A DNA stretch of 52,858 nucleotides from Paracoccaceae bacterium (GTDB taxonomy: Bacteria; Pseudomonadota; Alphaproteobacteria; Rhodobacterales; Rhodobacteraceae): assembly GCA_013003075.1 (NCBI GenBank), contig JABDLJ010000038.1:1-52858 (forward strand), in the 5' to 3' direction. Within the stretch, counting starts at the first letter, position 1; each line of letters begins with the position of its first letter. This document shows positions 9,767-18,475 of the stretch, piece after piece. The notes beneath the pieces are model-generated. The model saw only the letters and a list, made by a program, of their open reading frames with translations. It searched no databases and was not told the DNA's origin. The translations under genes were made by a program, and so were the position numbers.

Positions 9767-10324
9767 CTAGGCTCTCTTTTTCCTGCGCACTGCCACAAGA
9801 GTGCCGAGGCCGGCGATCAGCAACCAAGCGGCTGCAGGAAGCGGGATTGGCGGAATGCCTGTATTGTACCAGGAGATGTGCGAAATTGCCTTGTCATCGA
9901 GGTCACCGGTATCCCAAAGACCACCAAACACTTCCGTCGGATCCAGCTCGTAGACCGCCCATCCGCCGTCATTCTGAGGCTGACCGGCCTTGAGCACGAT
10001 GTAATGCGGTCCAACCGGCTCGGTGACGCCATCCGCAGGTGTCCATGTCCAGCTTCCGCTGGTCGCACTGTCGAAGGTTACATCGAACACGCCGTCGGTA
10101 TAGCCCGGGGCATATTCATCAACGCAGGACGGATCCTGCTCGTCGACATCGTCGCACTTGTAGAGCGCTGGCGTATTGATCTCAGGATCGTCCAGGATCA
10201 GCGGGTCCGGAAAAGGATCGTTTCCGCCGAACACACCCACAAGAGTCGCAGCACCCGCAGACGCTCCGGTGAAGCAAACAGCTGCCGCTACGGCACCTGC
10301 GCACAAGATCTTTGATACTTTCAT
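9767..10324 (-). CDS. VPLPA-CTERM secreted protein 1
   Basis: A 185-residue protein with a signal peptide (MKVSKILCAGAVAAAVCFTG..., cleavage likely after ASAGA near residue 26), a Gly/Asp-rich extracellular middle with three cysteines, and a C-terminal sorting signal: IPLPAAAWLLIAGLGTLVAV then RRKKR. This is the VPLPA-CTERM tripartite signal processed by the XrtD-type exosortase in Rhodobacterales. The start at 10324 follows GAGGGGACTACG. Its C-terminal KAISHISWY...IPLPAA layout is shared with the gene at 12130. The function of the exported part is not recognisable. Confidence 0.85.
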   Translation of the reverse strand: MKVSKILCAGAVAAAVCFTGASAGAATLVGVFGGNDPFPDPLILDDPEINTPALYKCDDVDEQDPSCVDEYAPGYTDGVFDVTFDSATSGSWTWTPADGVTEPVGPHYIVLKAGQPQNDGGWAVYELDPTEVFGGLWDTGDLDDKAISHISWYNTGIPPIPLPAAAWLLIAGLGTLVAVRRKKRA

Positions 10325-10659
10325 CGTAGTCCCCTCACACCTCATAAAGGCCACATGCGGTAATTCGCATAGGTACGTTAACACGAGCATCAGCCAAACT
10401 CAATGAATTGAGGCGGAAATAAGGCGGAAATGTGGCATTCGAAATTGAATTTTTCAGTTATTTTCGCGATTTTTCAAAGGATTGGACGGGACAAAATTTG
10501 AAGTTTTGCCGGGATTGTTTCCAATTCGAAGACATCAGTCGGCCGGCGTAGGAGGGGCCGCCGGGGCTCTGCGCCCAAGGGGCCGCAAATCTCTGCGATG
10601 TCCGGGACTTGCGCCGAAAGGGCCGCTCTGATTGTCTTGCCCAAAGAGGTGGAGGGCCC
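10325..10659. other. gene-free divergent promoter region
   Basis: 335 AT-rich bases between the divergent VPLPA gene 1 and the carboxylate-amine ligase gene. It holds an 11-base tandem direct repeat (AGGCGGAAAT at 10411-10420 and 10422-10431) and, close to the VPLPA start, CACACCTCATAA (10336-10347), whose reverse complement recurs with one change upstream of VPLPA gene 2. No open frame with a credible ribosome site is seen. Confidence 0.5.
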
Positions 10660-11793
10660 ATGGTGAACAGCGAACCCGATTTCACGATCGGCGTGGAAGA
10701 GGAATACCTTCTGGTCGACAAGCAGACCAAGGACCTCGCCGAAGCGCCGGACGGGCTGATGCAAGCTTGCGCCGCCGAGCTGGAGGACCAGGTCAGCCCG
10801 GAGTTCCTGCAGTGCCAGATCGAGATCGGCACGAAAGTGTGCGCATCGGTCGGCGAGGCGCGCGAGGATTTGCGTCATCTGCGCAGCACAGTGGCCAAAT
10901 GCGCGGCCGAGTACGGGCTCGCTCCGATCGCCGTCTCGTGCCACCCGTTCGCCGAGTGGAAAAAGCAGCACCATACGAACAAGGATCGCTACAATGCCCT
11001 GCAACGCGACCTTGGCGGCGTTGCCAGCCGCCTGCTGATCTGCGGGATGCACGTGCATGTCGGTGTCGAAGACCCAGAGCAGCGGGCCGACCTGTCGAAC
11101 CAGTTCGCCTATTTCCTGCCGCATCTGCTGGCGCTTTCAAGCTCGTCGCCCTACTGGCAGGGCCAGGATACCGGGCTTGCCTCGTACCGGCTTACGATAT
11201 TCGACAACTTGCCGCGCACCGGCCTGCCGCCCCAGTTCTCTAGCTGGGGCGAGTTCGAGCGTTCTGTGCAGGTTCTAATAGATCTCGGCGTGATCGAAGA
11301 CAGCAGCAAGATCTGGTGGGATCTGCGCCCGTCGTCTCGTTTTCCGACGCTCGAGACGCGCATTTGCGATGTTACGCCCCGGCTGGAACACACGCTGACG
11401 CTGGCGGCTCTGACCCAGGCAACGATCCGCATGCTGCATAGGCTGGGGCGGAAGAACCAGCGCTGGCGGCTCTACGATCTCTTCCTGGTGGGCGAAAACA
11501 GGTGGCGCGCACAGCGTTATGGGACCACCGAGGGGATCATCGACTTCGGCCGCCGCGAGATCGTTCCTTTCGATGAGATCATCGACGAATGGTTGGAGCT
11601 GATCGAAGAGGATGCAGGCATCCTGCAGTCGACACGCGAAGTGCACGGCGCACGCGACATTCTTGACAGCGGCACCAGCGCCGAGCGGCAGCGCGCCGTC
11701 TTTGCGAAGGCCCGTGAAGACGGGGCCGACAGTGACACGGCAATGCGGCAGGTGGTGGCGCACCTGATCGATGAGTTTCACGCCGATCTCTAG
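10660..11793 (+). CDS. YbdK-type carboxylate-amine ligase (GCS2 family)
   Basis: A 377-residue member of the glutamate-cysteine ligase family 2. The ATP-grasp-like opening [13 protein letters not shown] (about residues 7-19), the [13 protein letters not shown] segment and [17 protein letters not shown] are diagnostic for the YbdK branch, which shows weak gamma-glutamylcysteine ligase activity in E. coli and whose natural role is unsettled. The frame opens at 10609, but ATG 10660 after GGAGGGCCC gives the family start. It stands between two VPLPA-CTERM genes and inside the valine-degradation neighbourhood, with no obvious functional link to either. Confidence 0.88.
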   Translation: MVNSEPDFTIGVEEEYLLVDKQTKDLAEAPDGLMQACAAELEDQVSPEFLQCQIEIGTKVCASVGEAREDLRHLRSTVAKCAAEYGLAPIAVSCHPFAEWKKQHHTNKDRYNALQRDLGGVASRLLICGMHVHVGVEDPEQRADLSNQFAYFLPHLLALSSSSPYWQGQDTGLASYRLTIFDNLPRTGLPPQFSSWGEFERSVQVLIDLGVIEDSSKIWWDLRPSSRFPTLETRICDVTPRLEHTLTLAALTQATIRMLHRLGRKNQRWRLYDLFLVGENRWRAQRYGTTEGIIDFGRREIVPFDEIIDEWLELIEEDAGILQSTREVHGARDILDSGTSAERQRAVFAKAREDGADSDTAMRQVVAHLIDEFHADL

Positions 11794-12129
11794 GTTGCCC
11801 GCCTCGTGGCGCGGCCAAAGACTGCTGAAGATCTGATGTCACAAGTTCGCCATATTTGGCGTTGCCGTTTAGAAAGTGCCTAAAAAACAATCATTAATTG
11901 GCGCAATAACTGAAACAATAGGGGCCAAAGCGGCCGATTATCCGGGAATCACCGATTTGACGCCCCAGCATCCGCGATGCTGGCGGTGAATCCGGCAAAA
12001 ATCAGGAAAAACTATGGCAATTTGGCCATGATTTGTTAGCTTAATCGCATTGTGACGCCATCGCTATGGGCCGATTCGCGGCTCGTGCGCTTATGTGGTG
12101 TGTAAGTTCGAACGACCGAGGGGGTTTTT
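11794..12129. other. structured gene-free region upstream of VPLPA gene 2
   Basis: 336 bases, AT-rich, with no credible gene. It contains a compact fold: TCACCG (11949-11954) pairs with CGGTGA (11984-11989) around an inner hairpin CCAGCATC/GATGCTGG (11965-11972 with 11976-11983). Nearer the gene is a dyad ATGGC-N6-GCCAT (12014-12029), then TTATGTGGTGTG (12091-12102), shared with VPLPA gene 1, and the GAGGGGG ribosome site. Confidence 0.5.
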
Positions 12130-12708
12130 ATGTTTGAGCAAAAGACTTTGAAGGCAGCATTCGCTGCCATGGCGCTGACTGTTCTCGGCGCCACCGGGGC
12201 AAGCGCTGCCGCTGTAACGTTTTTCAACGGCTTGGACGCGCAAGCGACCGTTTCCTGCACAGTTTCCTGCGATGGCCTGGTTTCGACCGATCCGTCCGTT
12301 TGGGGCGAAGAGGCGACCCTGTTCAACAGCATCGATGTTGATGGCGACGACCCCGGCACGGGCGTGGGCCTCAACGATGAAAATGACTGGGTCAGCGCTG
12401 CGGACGGCGGTGCATTTACCGGTACCAAGGACGAAAGCCCGGACACAACGTTCGAATCCTCTGCCAAGTACGTTCTGATCAAGCTTGGCAACGAGCCATC
12501 GATCGGCCTTATCCGCAACACGTCCGGCGGCAGCCAGTCCTACACCTTCACCAACCTGTGTGAAGGACCGGACAACAACTGCACCGGTGGCGGCCTGAGC
12601 CACATCACAGAGTTCGGCATGTTCGACGTGCCGCAGATTCCGCTGCCCGCAGCCGGCTTCCTGCTGATCGGTGCACTTGGCGGGCTCGGCGCGCTGCGCC
12701 GCAAGTAA
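12130..12708 (+). CDS. VPLPA-CTERM secreted protein 2
   Basis: A 192-residue protein: signal peptide (residues 1-27, ending GATGASAAA), an acidic Gly/Asp/Ser-rich extracellular body with a CTVSC pair and a second CEGPDNNC pair, the conserved LSHITEFGMF stretch, then IPLPAAGFLLIGALGGLGAL and a basic RRK end. The VPLPA-CTERM signal implies processing by an exosortase and delivery to the outer surface or matrix. The acidic pattern DGDDPGTGVGLNDEND could bind calcium, which is inference. A perfect terminator follows. Confidence 0.87.
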   Translation: MFEQKTLKAAFAAMALTVLGATGASAAAVTFFNGLDAQATVSCTVSCDGLVSTDPSVWGEEATLFNSIDVDGDDPGTGVGLNDENDWVSAADGGAFTGTKDESPDTTFESSAKYVLIKLGNEPSIGLIRNTSGGSQSYTFTNLCEGPDNNCTGGGLSHITEFGMFDVPQIPLPAAGFLLIGALGGLGALRRK

Positions 12709-12729
12709 TCTGAACTAGCCCCTCATATT

Positions 12730-12763
12730 GGCGGGCGGACCAAATTCGGTCCGCCCGCCTTTT
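12730..12763 (+). terminator. terminator after VPLPA gene 2
   Basis: A perfect 12-bp stem GGCGGGCGGACC (12730-12741) with GGTCCGCCCGCC (12748-12759), loop AAATTC, then TTTTG. Confidence 0.9.
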
Positions 12764-12866
12764 GCGTTTATGCCACCGGCTCGGCGCAAGCCGGGACGCG
12801 TTGCATTCGCCCGGGAATTCCCGTCCACTGCAAGTATCCGCTGCAAATTTCAAGCAAAGCCTTCCG

Positions 12867-14003
12867 ATGGACTTTGACCTTTCCGACGAGCAAACCGCCA
12901 TATTCGATATGGCAAAGCGTTTTGGCGCCGAGTACATCGCGCCGTTCGCCCAGGATTGGGATGAAGCCGGCACGATACCCAAAGAGCTTTGGCCAAAGGC
13001 CGCGGCCCTGGGGCTGGGAGGGCTCTTTGTCGGCGAAAGCGCGGGCGGCGCGGGTCTGACGCGGCTTGACGGCACGCTGGTCTTCGAGGCTCTTTCCATG
13101 GCCTGCCCGTCGGTGGCCGCCTTTCTTTCGATCCACAACATGTGCGCCGCGATGATCGACAGTCATGGCGCCTCTGCCCTGAAATCTCAGGTGCTGGCGG
13201 ATACGATTGCCATGCGCCGGTTCACCTCATACTGCCTGACAGAGCCCGGCGCGGGCTCCGATGCGGCCGCTTTGCGCACGCGCGCGATGCAGAACGGCGA
13301 GAACTATGCGCTCAGTGGCACCAAGGCGTTCATATCGGGCGGCGGCTATTCCGATGCGTATGTCGTCATGGCCCGCACCGGTGGCGACGGTCCGTCCGGC
13401 ATTTCGGCATTCTTGGTGGACGGCGATGCCGAGGGGCTCAGCTTCGGCGCCCCGGAGCGAAAGATGGGATGGAAGAACCAGCCCACCCGGCAGATCCAAT
13501 TCGACGATTGCAGGGTGCCCGCCACGCGCTTGATCGGCGAGGCGGGTCGCGGATTTGTATATGCAATGCAGGGGCTTGATGGCGGGCGGCTCAATATCGC
13601 GGCCTGCTCGCTTGGCGCGGCGCAATCTGCGTTCGATGCCACGCGCACTTATATGGCCGAGCGCACCGCGTTCGGCAAATCCATCGACAGCTACCAGGCG
13701 CTGCAATTCCGACTGGCGGATATGGAGATCGGGCTGACCGCGTCTCGAACGCTTTTGCGGCAGGCGGCCTGGAAGCTGGATCGCAGCGATGCGGATGCAG
13801 CCCGTCATTGCGCGATGGCCAAGGCTTTCGTGACCGAGACGGCCTCGCGGATTGCCGACGACTGCCTGCAGCTTCATGGCGGCTACGGCTATCTGCAGGA
13901 CTACGGGATCGAAAAGATCGTCCGCGATTTACGGGTCCACAGGATCCTGGAAGGGACCAACGAGATCATGCGCGTTGTGATTGCCAGGGACTTGGTCTCG
14001 TGA
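12867..14003 (+). CDS. acyl-CoA dehydrogenase, probably isobutyryl-CoA dehydrogenase
   Basis: A 378-residue flavoenzyme oxidising a short acyl-CoA to the enoyl-CoA and passing electrons to ETF. The first ACAD signature is in CLTEPGAGSDAAALRTRA (about 115-132); the C-terminal HGGYGYLQDYGIEKIVRDLR and LEGTNEIMR carry the catalytic base Glu362. Together with the next two genes (hydrolase and dehydrogenase of 3-hydroxyisobutyrate), it is best read as isobutyryl-CoA dehydrogenase of valine degradation. Choice of ATG 12867 follows the family start MDFDLSDEQ. Its stop codon overlaps the start of the next gene. Confidence 0.88.
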   Translation: MDFDLSDEQTAIFDMAKRFGAEYIAPFAQDWDEAGTIPKELWPKAAALGLGGLFVGESAGGAGLTRLDGTLVFEALSMACPSVAAFLSIHNMCAAMIDSHGASALKSQVLADTIAMRRFTSYCLTEPGAGSDAAALRTRAMQNGENYALSGTKAFISGGGYSDAYVVMARTGGDGPSGISAFLVDGDAEGLSFGAPERKMGWKNQPTRQIQFDDCRVPATRLIGEAGRGFVYAMQGLDGGRLNIAACSLGAAQSAFDATRTYMAERTAFGKSIDSYQALQFRLADMEIGLTASRTLLRQAAWKLDRSDADAARHCAMAKAFVTETASRIADDCLQLHGGYGYLQDYGIEKIVRDLRVHRILEGTNEIMRVVIARDLVS

Positions 14004-15046
14004 GTGATCTGATCATACGAAGAGAGGGACAGGCAGGACGGATCACCTTGAACCGGCCAGACGCACTGAACGCGCTGACCTACCAGATGTGCCTTGATAT
14101 CGACGCCGCGCTGCGCGCCTGGGCGACCGAGGATGCCGTATCCCTGGTGGTGATCGACGGCACGGGCAACCGGGCGTTCTGCGCTGGCGGCGATCTGACC
14201 CGCATGTACGAGACCGGGCGGTCGTGCGACTTCAGCTATGGCCGGCAATTCTGGCGCGACGAGTACCGCCTCAATGCCTTGATCGCCGGCTATCCCAAAC
14301 CCTTTGTCGCCTTGATGCACGGCTTCACGATGGGCGGCGGGGTTGGCGTGTCGTGCCATGGCTCGCACCGGATCGTCTGCGAGACTTCTCAGATCGCGAT
14401 GCCAGAAGTGGGCGTAGGCATCGTCCCCGACGTGGGCGGCTCGCTGCTGCTTGCCCGCGCACCTGGACGGGTCGGGGAGTTTCTTGGCGCCACCGGTACC
14501 CGAATGTCGGCAACAGACGCGATTTATTGCGGCTTTGCAGATTCTTATGTCCCGCAGTCCAAGTGGAGCGCGCTTTTGTCAGAGCTTCAGGCGGATGGGA
14601 CAACCGCGCCGATCGATGCCTATGCCGTCCCGCATCCGGGCGCCTTGCTGAAGGACCACCAGCCGCTGATCGACGCCTGTTTTGCGCAACCGTCGTTGCA
14701 CGAGATTGCCGAGGCGCTGGAAGCGGAAGGCGGTGAATTCGCGGACAAGGCCCTGAAGGCGTTGTCGCGGGCCAGCCCGCTGGCTGCCGCCTGCGGGATC
14801 GAACTGGTCCGGCGCGCCCGCAGCCATAACAGCATTGCCGAGGCTCTGGCGACGGAGTTTCGCTTTACTTATCGCTGCATGGGCCAGGGCGATTTTCTGG
14901 AAGGCATCCGGGCCGCGATCATCGACAAGGACAAACTGCCGAGATGGGCGCACCGAGCCTTTTCAGAAGTGACCCGGGACGAAGTTACAGCCATGCTGGA
15001 CACGCTCGGACCGGCAGAACTGTGGAGCAACGAGGATCAGCCATGA
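14000..15046 (+). CDS. 3-hydroxyisobutyryl-CoA hydrolase (crotonase fold)
   Basis: A 348-residue crotonase-superfamily protein, the length of HIBCH-type hydrolases rather than of 260-residue enoyl-CoA hydratases. The oxyanion-hole loops RAFCAGGDLTRMY and HGFTMGGGVGVSCHG, and the acidic catalytic segment MPEVGVGIVPDVGGS, follow the HIBCH pattern. It removes CoA from 3-hydroxyisobutyryl-CoA so that MmsB can oxidise the free acid. Translation starts at GTG 14000, fused to the upstream TGA (GTGA), and ends overlapping mmsB (ATGA), so all three enzymes are coupled. No separate methacrylyl-CoA hydratase is seen in the window. Confidence 0.85.
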   Translation: MSDLIIRREGQAGRITLNRPDALNALTYQMCLDIDAALRAWATEDAVSLVVIDGTGNRAFCAGGDLTRMYETGRSCDFSYGRQFWRDEYRLNALIAGYPKPFVALMHGFTMGGGVGVSCHGSHRIVCETSQIAMPEVGVGIVPDVGGSLLLARAPGRVGEFLGATGTRMSATDAIYCGFADSYVPQSKWSALLSELQADGTTAPIDAYAVPHPGALLKDHQPLIDACFAQPSLHEIAEALEAEGGEFADKALKALSRASPLAAACGIELVRRARSHNSIAEALATEFRFTYRCMGQGDFLEGIRAAIIDKDKLPRWAHRAFSEVTRDEVTAMLDTLGPAELWSNEDQP

Positions 15047-15915
15047 ATATCGGATTTATCGGACTTGGAAACATGGGCGCTCCAATGGCCGCAAATCTTG
15101 CAAAAGCCGGTCATCAACTCGCCGGTTACGATCCGGTGGCGCCCTACCCTGATGGCGTCAAGGTCGCGCCCGATGCCGCCGGCGCGGCGGACGGCGCCGA
15201 TGTCGTCGTGACAATGCTGCCCGATGGCGGGACGTTGCGCTCTGTCGCCGCCAGCATAATCCCCGCCATGAAAAGCGGCGCGGTCTTTGTGGACTGCTCG
15301 ACCGTGGATGTAGAAGCGGCCCGCGACGTCGCGGCCCAGGCCGAGGCCAGCGGGCTGATAGCGCTCGACGCGCCGGTGTCGGGCGGGGTCGTCGGGGCCG
15401 AGGCAGGAACGCTGACGTTCATGGTCGGCGGCTCGGATACGGCTTTCAAGATCGCCTCTGAGCTGTTTGATATCATGGGGACAAAGGCTGTTTACTGCGG
15501 CCCAAGCGGAAACGGCCAGGCCGCCAAGCTGTGCAACAACATGATCCTTGGCGCAACGATGATCGTAACATGCGAGGCCTTCGCCCTTGCCGATAAGCTG
15601 GGTCTGGACCGGCAGGCGCTTTTCGACGTGGTATCGACCTCTTCGGGGTCGAGCTGGTCGATGAACACCTATTGCCCTGCGCCGGGCATCGGCCCCGAAA
15701 GCCCGGCGGACAACGACTACAAGCCCGGCTTTGTAGCTGATCTGATGCTGAAAGATCTCCGGCTGGCCCAACAGGCAGCCAAAACGGTCGGCGCCGACAC
15801 ACCGCTTGGTCGGCGCGCCCGGGATCTTTACGCGCAATTCGTCGAGGCCGAAAACGGATCGGGGCTCGATTTTTCGGCCATGCTGCCCCGCTTCGAACGC
15901 AGCGCACGGTCCTGA
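15043..15915 (+). CDS. mmsB: 3-hydroxyisobutyrate dehydrogenase
   Basis: A 290-residue NAD-dependent beta-hydroxyacid dehydrogenase. The N-terminal signature IGFIGLGNMGAPMAANLAKAG binds the cofactor, DAPVSGGVVGAEAGTLTFMVGG is the substrate-binding block, and the catalytic lysine lies in GNGQAAKLCNN (about Lys162). It makes methylmalonate semialdehyde, the substrate of MmsA, linking this three-gene operon to mmsA 5 kb upstream. The ATG at 15043 overlaps the preceding stop codon. Confidence 0.95.
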   Translation: MNIGFIGLGNMGAPMAANLAKAGHQLAGYDPVAPYPDGVKVAPDAAGAADGADVVVTMLPDGGTLRSVAASIIPAMKSGAVFVDCSTVDVEAARDVAAQAEASGLIALDAPVSGGVVGAEAGTLTFMVGGSDTAFKIASELFDIMGTKAVYCGPSGNGQAAKLCNNMILGATMIVTCEAFALADKLGLDRQALFDVVSTSSGSSWSMNTYCPAPGIGPESPADNDYKPGFVADLMLKDLRLAQQAAKTVGADTPLGRRARDLYAQFVEAENGSGLDFSAMLPRFERSARS

Positions 15916-16126
15916 TCGAAAGCCTTCGCAGCGGCATTGGTCGGCGACGGTGTTTGCGCTAACCTTTCAGCGAGTTCGGATCGGCGACACAGAAACCGCC
16001 AAAAACCCATGAAAACTAGGGCTCTGGCGCCCATTACTTGCGAAGATTGCTTTGCCTTTCGGCACCGTTGCGCTAAGTCAACGCCACACGGATCGCAACG
16101 GACGACTTCGTAATTTGGGAGAGAAC

Positions 16127-17116
16127 ATGAAACTCACATCAATCAGTGCGACCTTTGCCGTCGCAGTCTCGGCAACTGCGGCCTTCGCAGGCGGCCACGT
16201 CGACAAGACCGGCTGGCCGGACAGCTTCACTGTGGGCACCGCGTCGCAAGGCGGCACCTACTTCGCCTATGGCTCTGGCTGGGCCAACCTTGTGGCCGAA
16301 GAGCTGGGTATCTCCGGCGGCGGCGAAGTCACCGGCGGACCGATGCAGAACATGGCTCTGGTTCACACCGGAGACGCTGCCTTCGGCATGACCACGATGG
16401 GCCCCGCGGCAGAATCGCTCGCCGGCACCAACCCGATCGCCCCCGGCCTTCAGATGTCCGGCGCGTGCGCCATGTTCCCAATGTACCAAACGCCGTTCAG
16501 CGTGACCGCGCTGGCCTCTTCGGGGATCGAAAGCATCGCTGACATTCCCGCCGGCGCGAAGATCGGTTTCGGCCCTGCAGGCTCGACTTCGGACACCTAT
16601 TTTCCGCGCATGATGGAAGAGCTTGGCGTCGACTTCGAGCGTCGCAACGGCGGCTGGACCGACCTCGGCGGTCAGCTTCAGGATGGTCTTCTCGACGTCA
16701 TCGCCTTTGCGGCGGGCGTTCCGGTCCCGGCTGTAAGCCAGCTTGAAGTGCAGACGGACGTGAACATCATCGAGTTCACTGAAGAAGAGCAGGCCAAGAT
16801 CCTCGATGCCTTCCCCGTCAGCCAGTTCAGCATCGCCTCCAGCACTTACACAACGCTGGAAGCGGATGCGCGCTCGGTCTCGATGTGGAACTTCGCGATC
16901 GCAAATTGCAATCTGCCCGAAAGCTTCGTGGAATCGGTTGTGGACGTCGTGATGTCCGACAACGAACGCATGATGAACATCCACAAGGCAGCCCGCTCGA
17001 CCCTGCCCGAGAACTGGGACAAGAACGGCGTGCTGAAATGGCACCCCGGCGCGGCCAAGTGGTTCAAGGAAAATGCTGGCGCGGACATCCCCGACGGCAT
17101 GATCCACGGCATGTAA
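16127..17116 (+). CDS. TAXI-family TRAP transporter solute receptor
   Basis: A 329-residue periplasmic binding protein. Signal peptide residues 1-21 (MKLTSISATFAVAVSATAAFA), then the TAXI-type opening FTVGTASQGGTYFAYGSGWANL and the GPMQNMALVHTGDAAFGMTT segment that lines the binding site. TAXI receptors hand substrates to fused TRAP permeases; the likely partner is encoded at 20763, with three genes on either strand between them. The start has a GGGAGAGAAC ribosome site. A terminator follows, so receptor and permease are not on one simple transcript. The substrate cannot be read from the sequence. Confidence 0.92.
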   Translation: MKLTSISATFAVAVSATAAFAGGHVDKTGWPDSFTVGTASQGGTYFAYGSGWANLVAEELGISGGGEVTGGPMQNMALVHTGDAAFGMTTMGPAAESLAGTNPIAPGLQMSGACAMFPMYQTPFSVTALASSGIESIADIPAGAKIGFGPAGSTSDTYFPRMMEELGVDFERRNGGWTDLGGQLQDGLLDVIAFAAGVPVPAVSQLEVQTDVNIIEFTEEEQAKILDAFPVSQFSIASSTYTTLEADARSVSMWNFAIANCNLPESFVESVVDVVMSDNERMMNIHKAARSTLPENWDKNGVLKWHPGAAKWFKENAGADIPDGMIHGM

Positions 17117-17137
17117 CTGCCAAAAAATGACTTCCAA

Positions 17138-17165
17138 AGGCCGTCCCATCGGGGCGGCCTTTTTC
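17138..17165. terminator. terminator after the TAXI receptor
   Basis: AGGCCGTCCC (17138-17147) pairs with GGGGCGGCCT (17151-17160) with one T-G pair, then TTTTC. It lies between convergent genes. Confidence 0.85.
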
Positions 17166-17174
17166 ATTCGGGCA

Positions 17175-17771
17175 CTACCCGCGCAAGGTGCAGATGGCCG
17201 CGTACCTGCGCCGTTCCAGTTTGCGGGCCTTCCCTTCGGCCGCAAGTGCCGAAAGGGCGCGGCAGGTTGCCTCGTGGCTAAGCCCGACATCCCACGCAAG
17301 GCTCGGGACGGTTCCATTCTGTCCCTGGTCGGCCAAAGCCGCCAGACCCCGGTCCGTTGCCGGCCTGATGGCCAAAAGCTCTGGACGACGCCGATAGGCC
17401 TGAACCTGCCTGGCGAACCGCTCCATCCCGGCCTGTGCGAAATCGGGGTCTGACGCGATCTGCTCCAGCACGGGCAATGTGCGACCCAGAATGACTTCGG
17501 CGGCCGCTTGCGCCACCGCATCCCAATGATACTTCACGGAAAACAGGCTGGCTTCGGCAAAACTTTCCCCCGCAAGGGCCCGATGCGGCGTCACCAGATG
17601 GCCCGCCTTGGTGTGGCGCACCATTTCAACTTGTCCGGATCGCACCGCGAACAGCCCGCGTGCCAAATCGCCTTGCAGAAATACCGCTTGCCCCGGTGCA
17701 AGGCGCAGCGCGGTTGAAGCAGAGACGGTGAAGCTATCGAACGGAAACGAAAGAATTATGATCGAGATCAA
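17175..17771 (-). CDS. Crp/Fnr-family transcriptional regulator
   Basis: A 198-residue regulator with an N-terminal cyclic-nucleotide-binding-like beta barrel (LAPGQAVFLQGDLARGLFAVRSGQVEMVR, about residues 24-52) and a C-terminal winged helix (about 150-195, LSHEATCRALSALAAEGKARKLE). There is no cysteine cluster of the FNR type, so it is not an oxygen sensor of that class. The only in-frame start candidate I find is TTG 17771, which overlaps an FNR-like box, so the N-terminus is uncertain. It diverges from the secreted His-rich protein gene at 17829, which it may control along with itself. Confidence 0.8.
   Translation of the reverse strand: MISIIILSFPFDSFTVSASTALRLAPGQAVFLQGDLARGLFAVRSGQVEMVRHTKAGHLVTPHRALAGESFAEASLFSVKYHWDAVAQAAAEVILGRTLPVLEQIASDPDFAQAGMERFARQVQAYRRRPELLAIRPATDRGLAALADQGQNGTVPSLAWDVGLSHEATCRALSALAAEGKARKLERRRYAAICTLRG
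17758..17771. promoter_or_regulatory. FNR/Crp-type box between the regulator and the His-rich gene
   Basis: ATGAT-CGAG-ATCAA matches TTGAT-N4-ATCAA at nine of ten symmetric positions. It ends 57 bases before the start codon of the divergent gene and overlaps the presumed TTG start of the Crp-type gene, a usual arrangement for control and autoregulation by a Crp/Fnr protein. Confidence 0.5.
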
Positions 17772-17828
17772 ATATCGCGCTCTGCGATTTTCCTAGACAC
17801 GGGCAAGATGCAACGACAAGGAGCCAAA

Positions 17829-18386
17829 ATGCCAAAGCCGCCAATTCTGCTTTCTTTCAGTGCTTTTGCTGCAATGCTTGCAGGCTATGCCATTGCGCAA
17901 TCTGCTCATGACGAAAATCACGGCCATCAGGTCAAAGCCGCACAACACCTCCCGACGGAACCCGGACAGGGCGCCTTTGCCTCCATCGCAGAGATCGCCG
18001 CGCTTCTGGCCGCAGATCCCGGAACCGATTGGAAGCGGGTCGATATTGATGCCCTGCAAGCTCATTTGGTGGATATGGACCGCCTTGTGACACTGGCGCG
18101 CCCTGCCAACGAGGATTTGCAGGACGGGCTGCGCATCACGCTGCCGCTGGATGGCCCGGAAGGGGCCACGCTTCTGCGTATGCTGCCCGCGCACGGGCCG
18201 GTGCTGGAAGCCGAGACCGGCTGGACGAGCGATCTTGAGATCACCGAGACATGGATTGTCTGGACCGTGACCTCGCCCACCGAAGCGCTGCGTATTCAGG
18301 GGCTGGGCTTTTTTGGTCTGATGGCAACGGGCGATCATCACCGCGCCCATCATCTGGCGCTTGCAACGGGCGAGATGGCGCACTGA
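17829..18386 (+). CDS. secreted His-rich protein of unknown function
   Basis: A 185-residue protein with a signal peptide (MPKPPILLSFSAFAAMLAGYAIA, about 1-23) followed at once by HDENHGH, a possible metal-binding cluster; a second His cluster, GDHHRAHH, lies near residues 167-174. The middle is an alpha/beta-like domain without any motif I recognise. AAGGAGC is placed well before the ATG. It is transcribed away from the Crp-type regulator across an FNR-like box and ends at a hairpin. Metal binding is inference from the histidine clusters only. Confidence 0.75.
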   Translation: MPKPPILLSFSAFAAMLAGYAIAQSAHDENHGHQVKAAQHLPTEPGQGAFASIAEIAALLAADPGTDWKRVDIDALQAHLVDMDRLVTLARPANEDLQDGLRITLPLDGPEGATLLRMLPAHGPVLEAETGWTSDLEITETWIVWTVTSPTEALRIQGLGFFGLMATGDHHRAHHLALATGEMAH

Positions 18387-18400
18387 GCCTGTCAAAAGAA

Positions 18401-18428
18401 ACGGGCCGCCCGATAATGAGCGGCCCGT
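18401..18428. terminator. hairpin between convergent genes
   Basis: ACGGGCCGC (18401-18409) pairs with GCGGCCCGT (18420-18428) around a ten-base loop. No long T-run on the plus strand; on the minus strand the bases after it read TTTCTTTTG, so it may mainly stop the minus-strand gene. Confidence 0.6.
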
Positions 18429-18475
18429 CACTTCGATGAACAGGCCGGCCAAGGATGGCCGGCCATGCGCATCGA

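Noticed and set aside
16139-17521. Long minus-strand open frame (460 codons) across the TAXI receptor
   Set aside because: Antisense shadow running through a terminator and into another gene; low-complexity composition and no motif.
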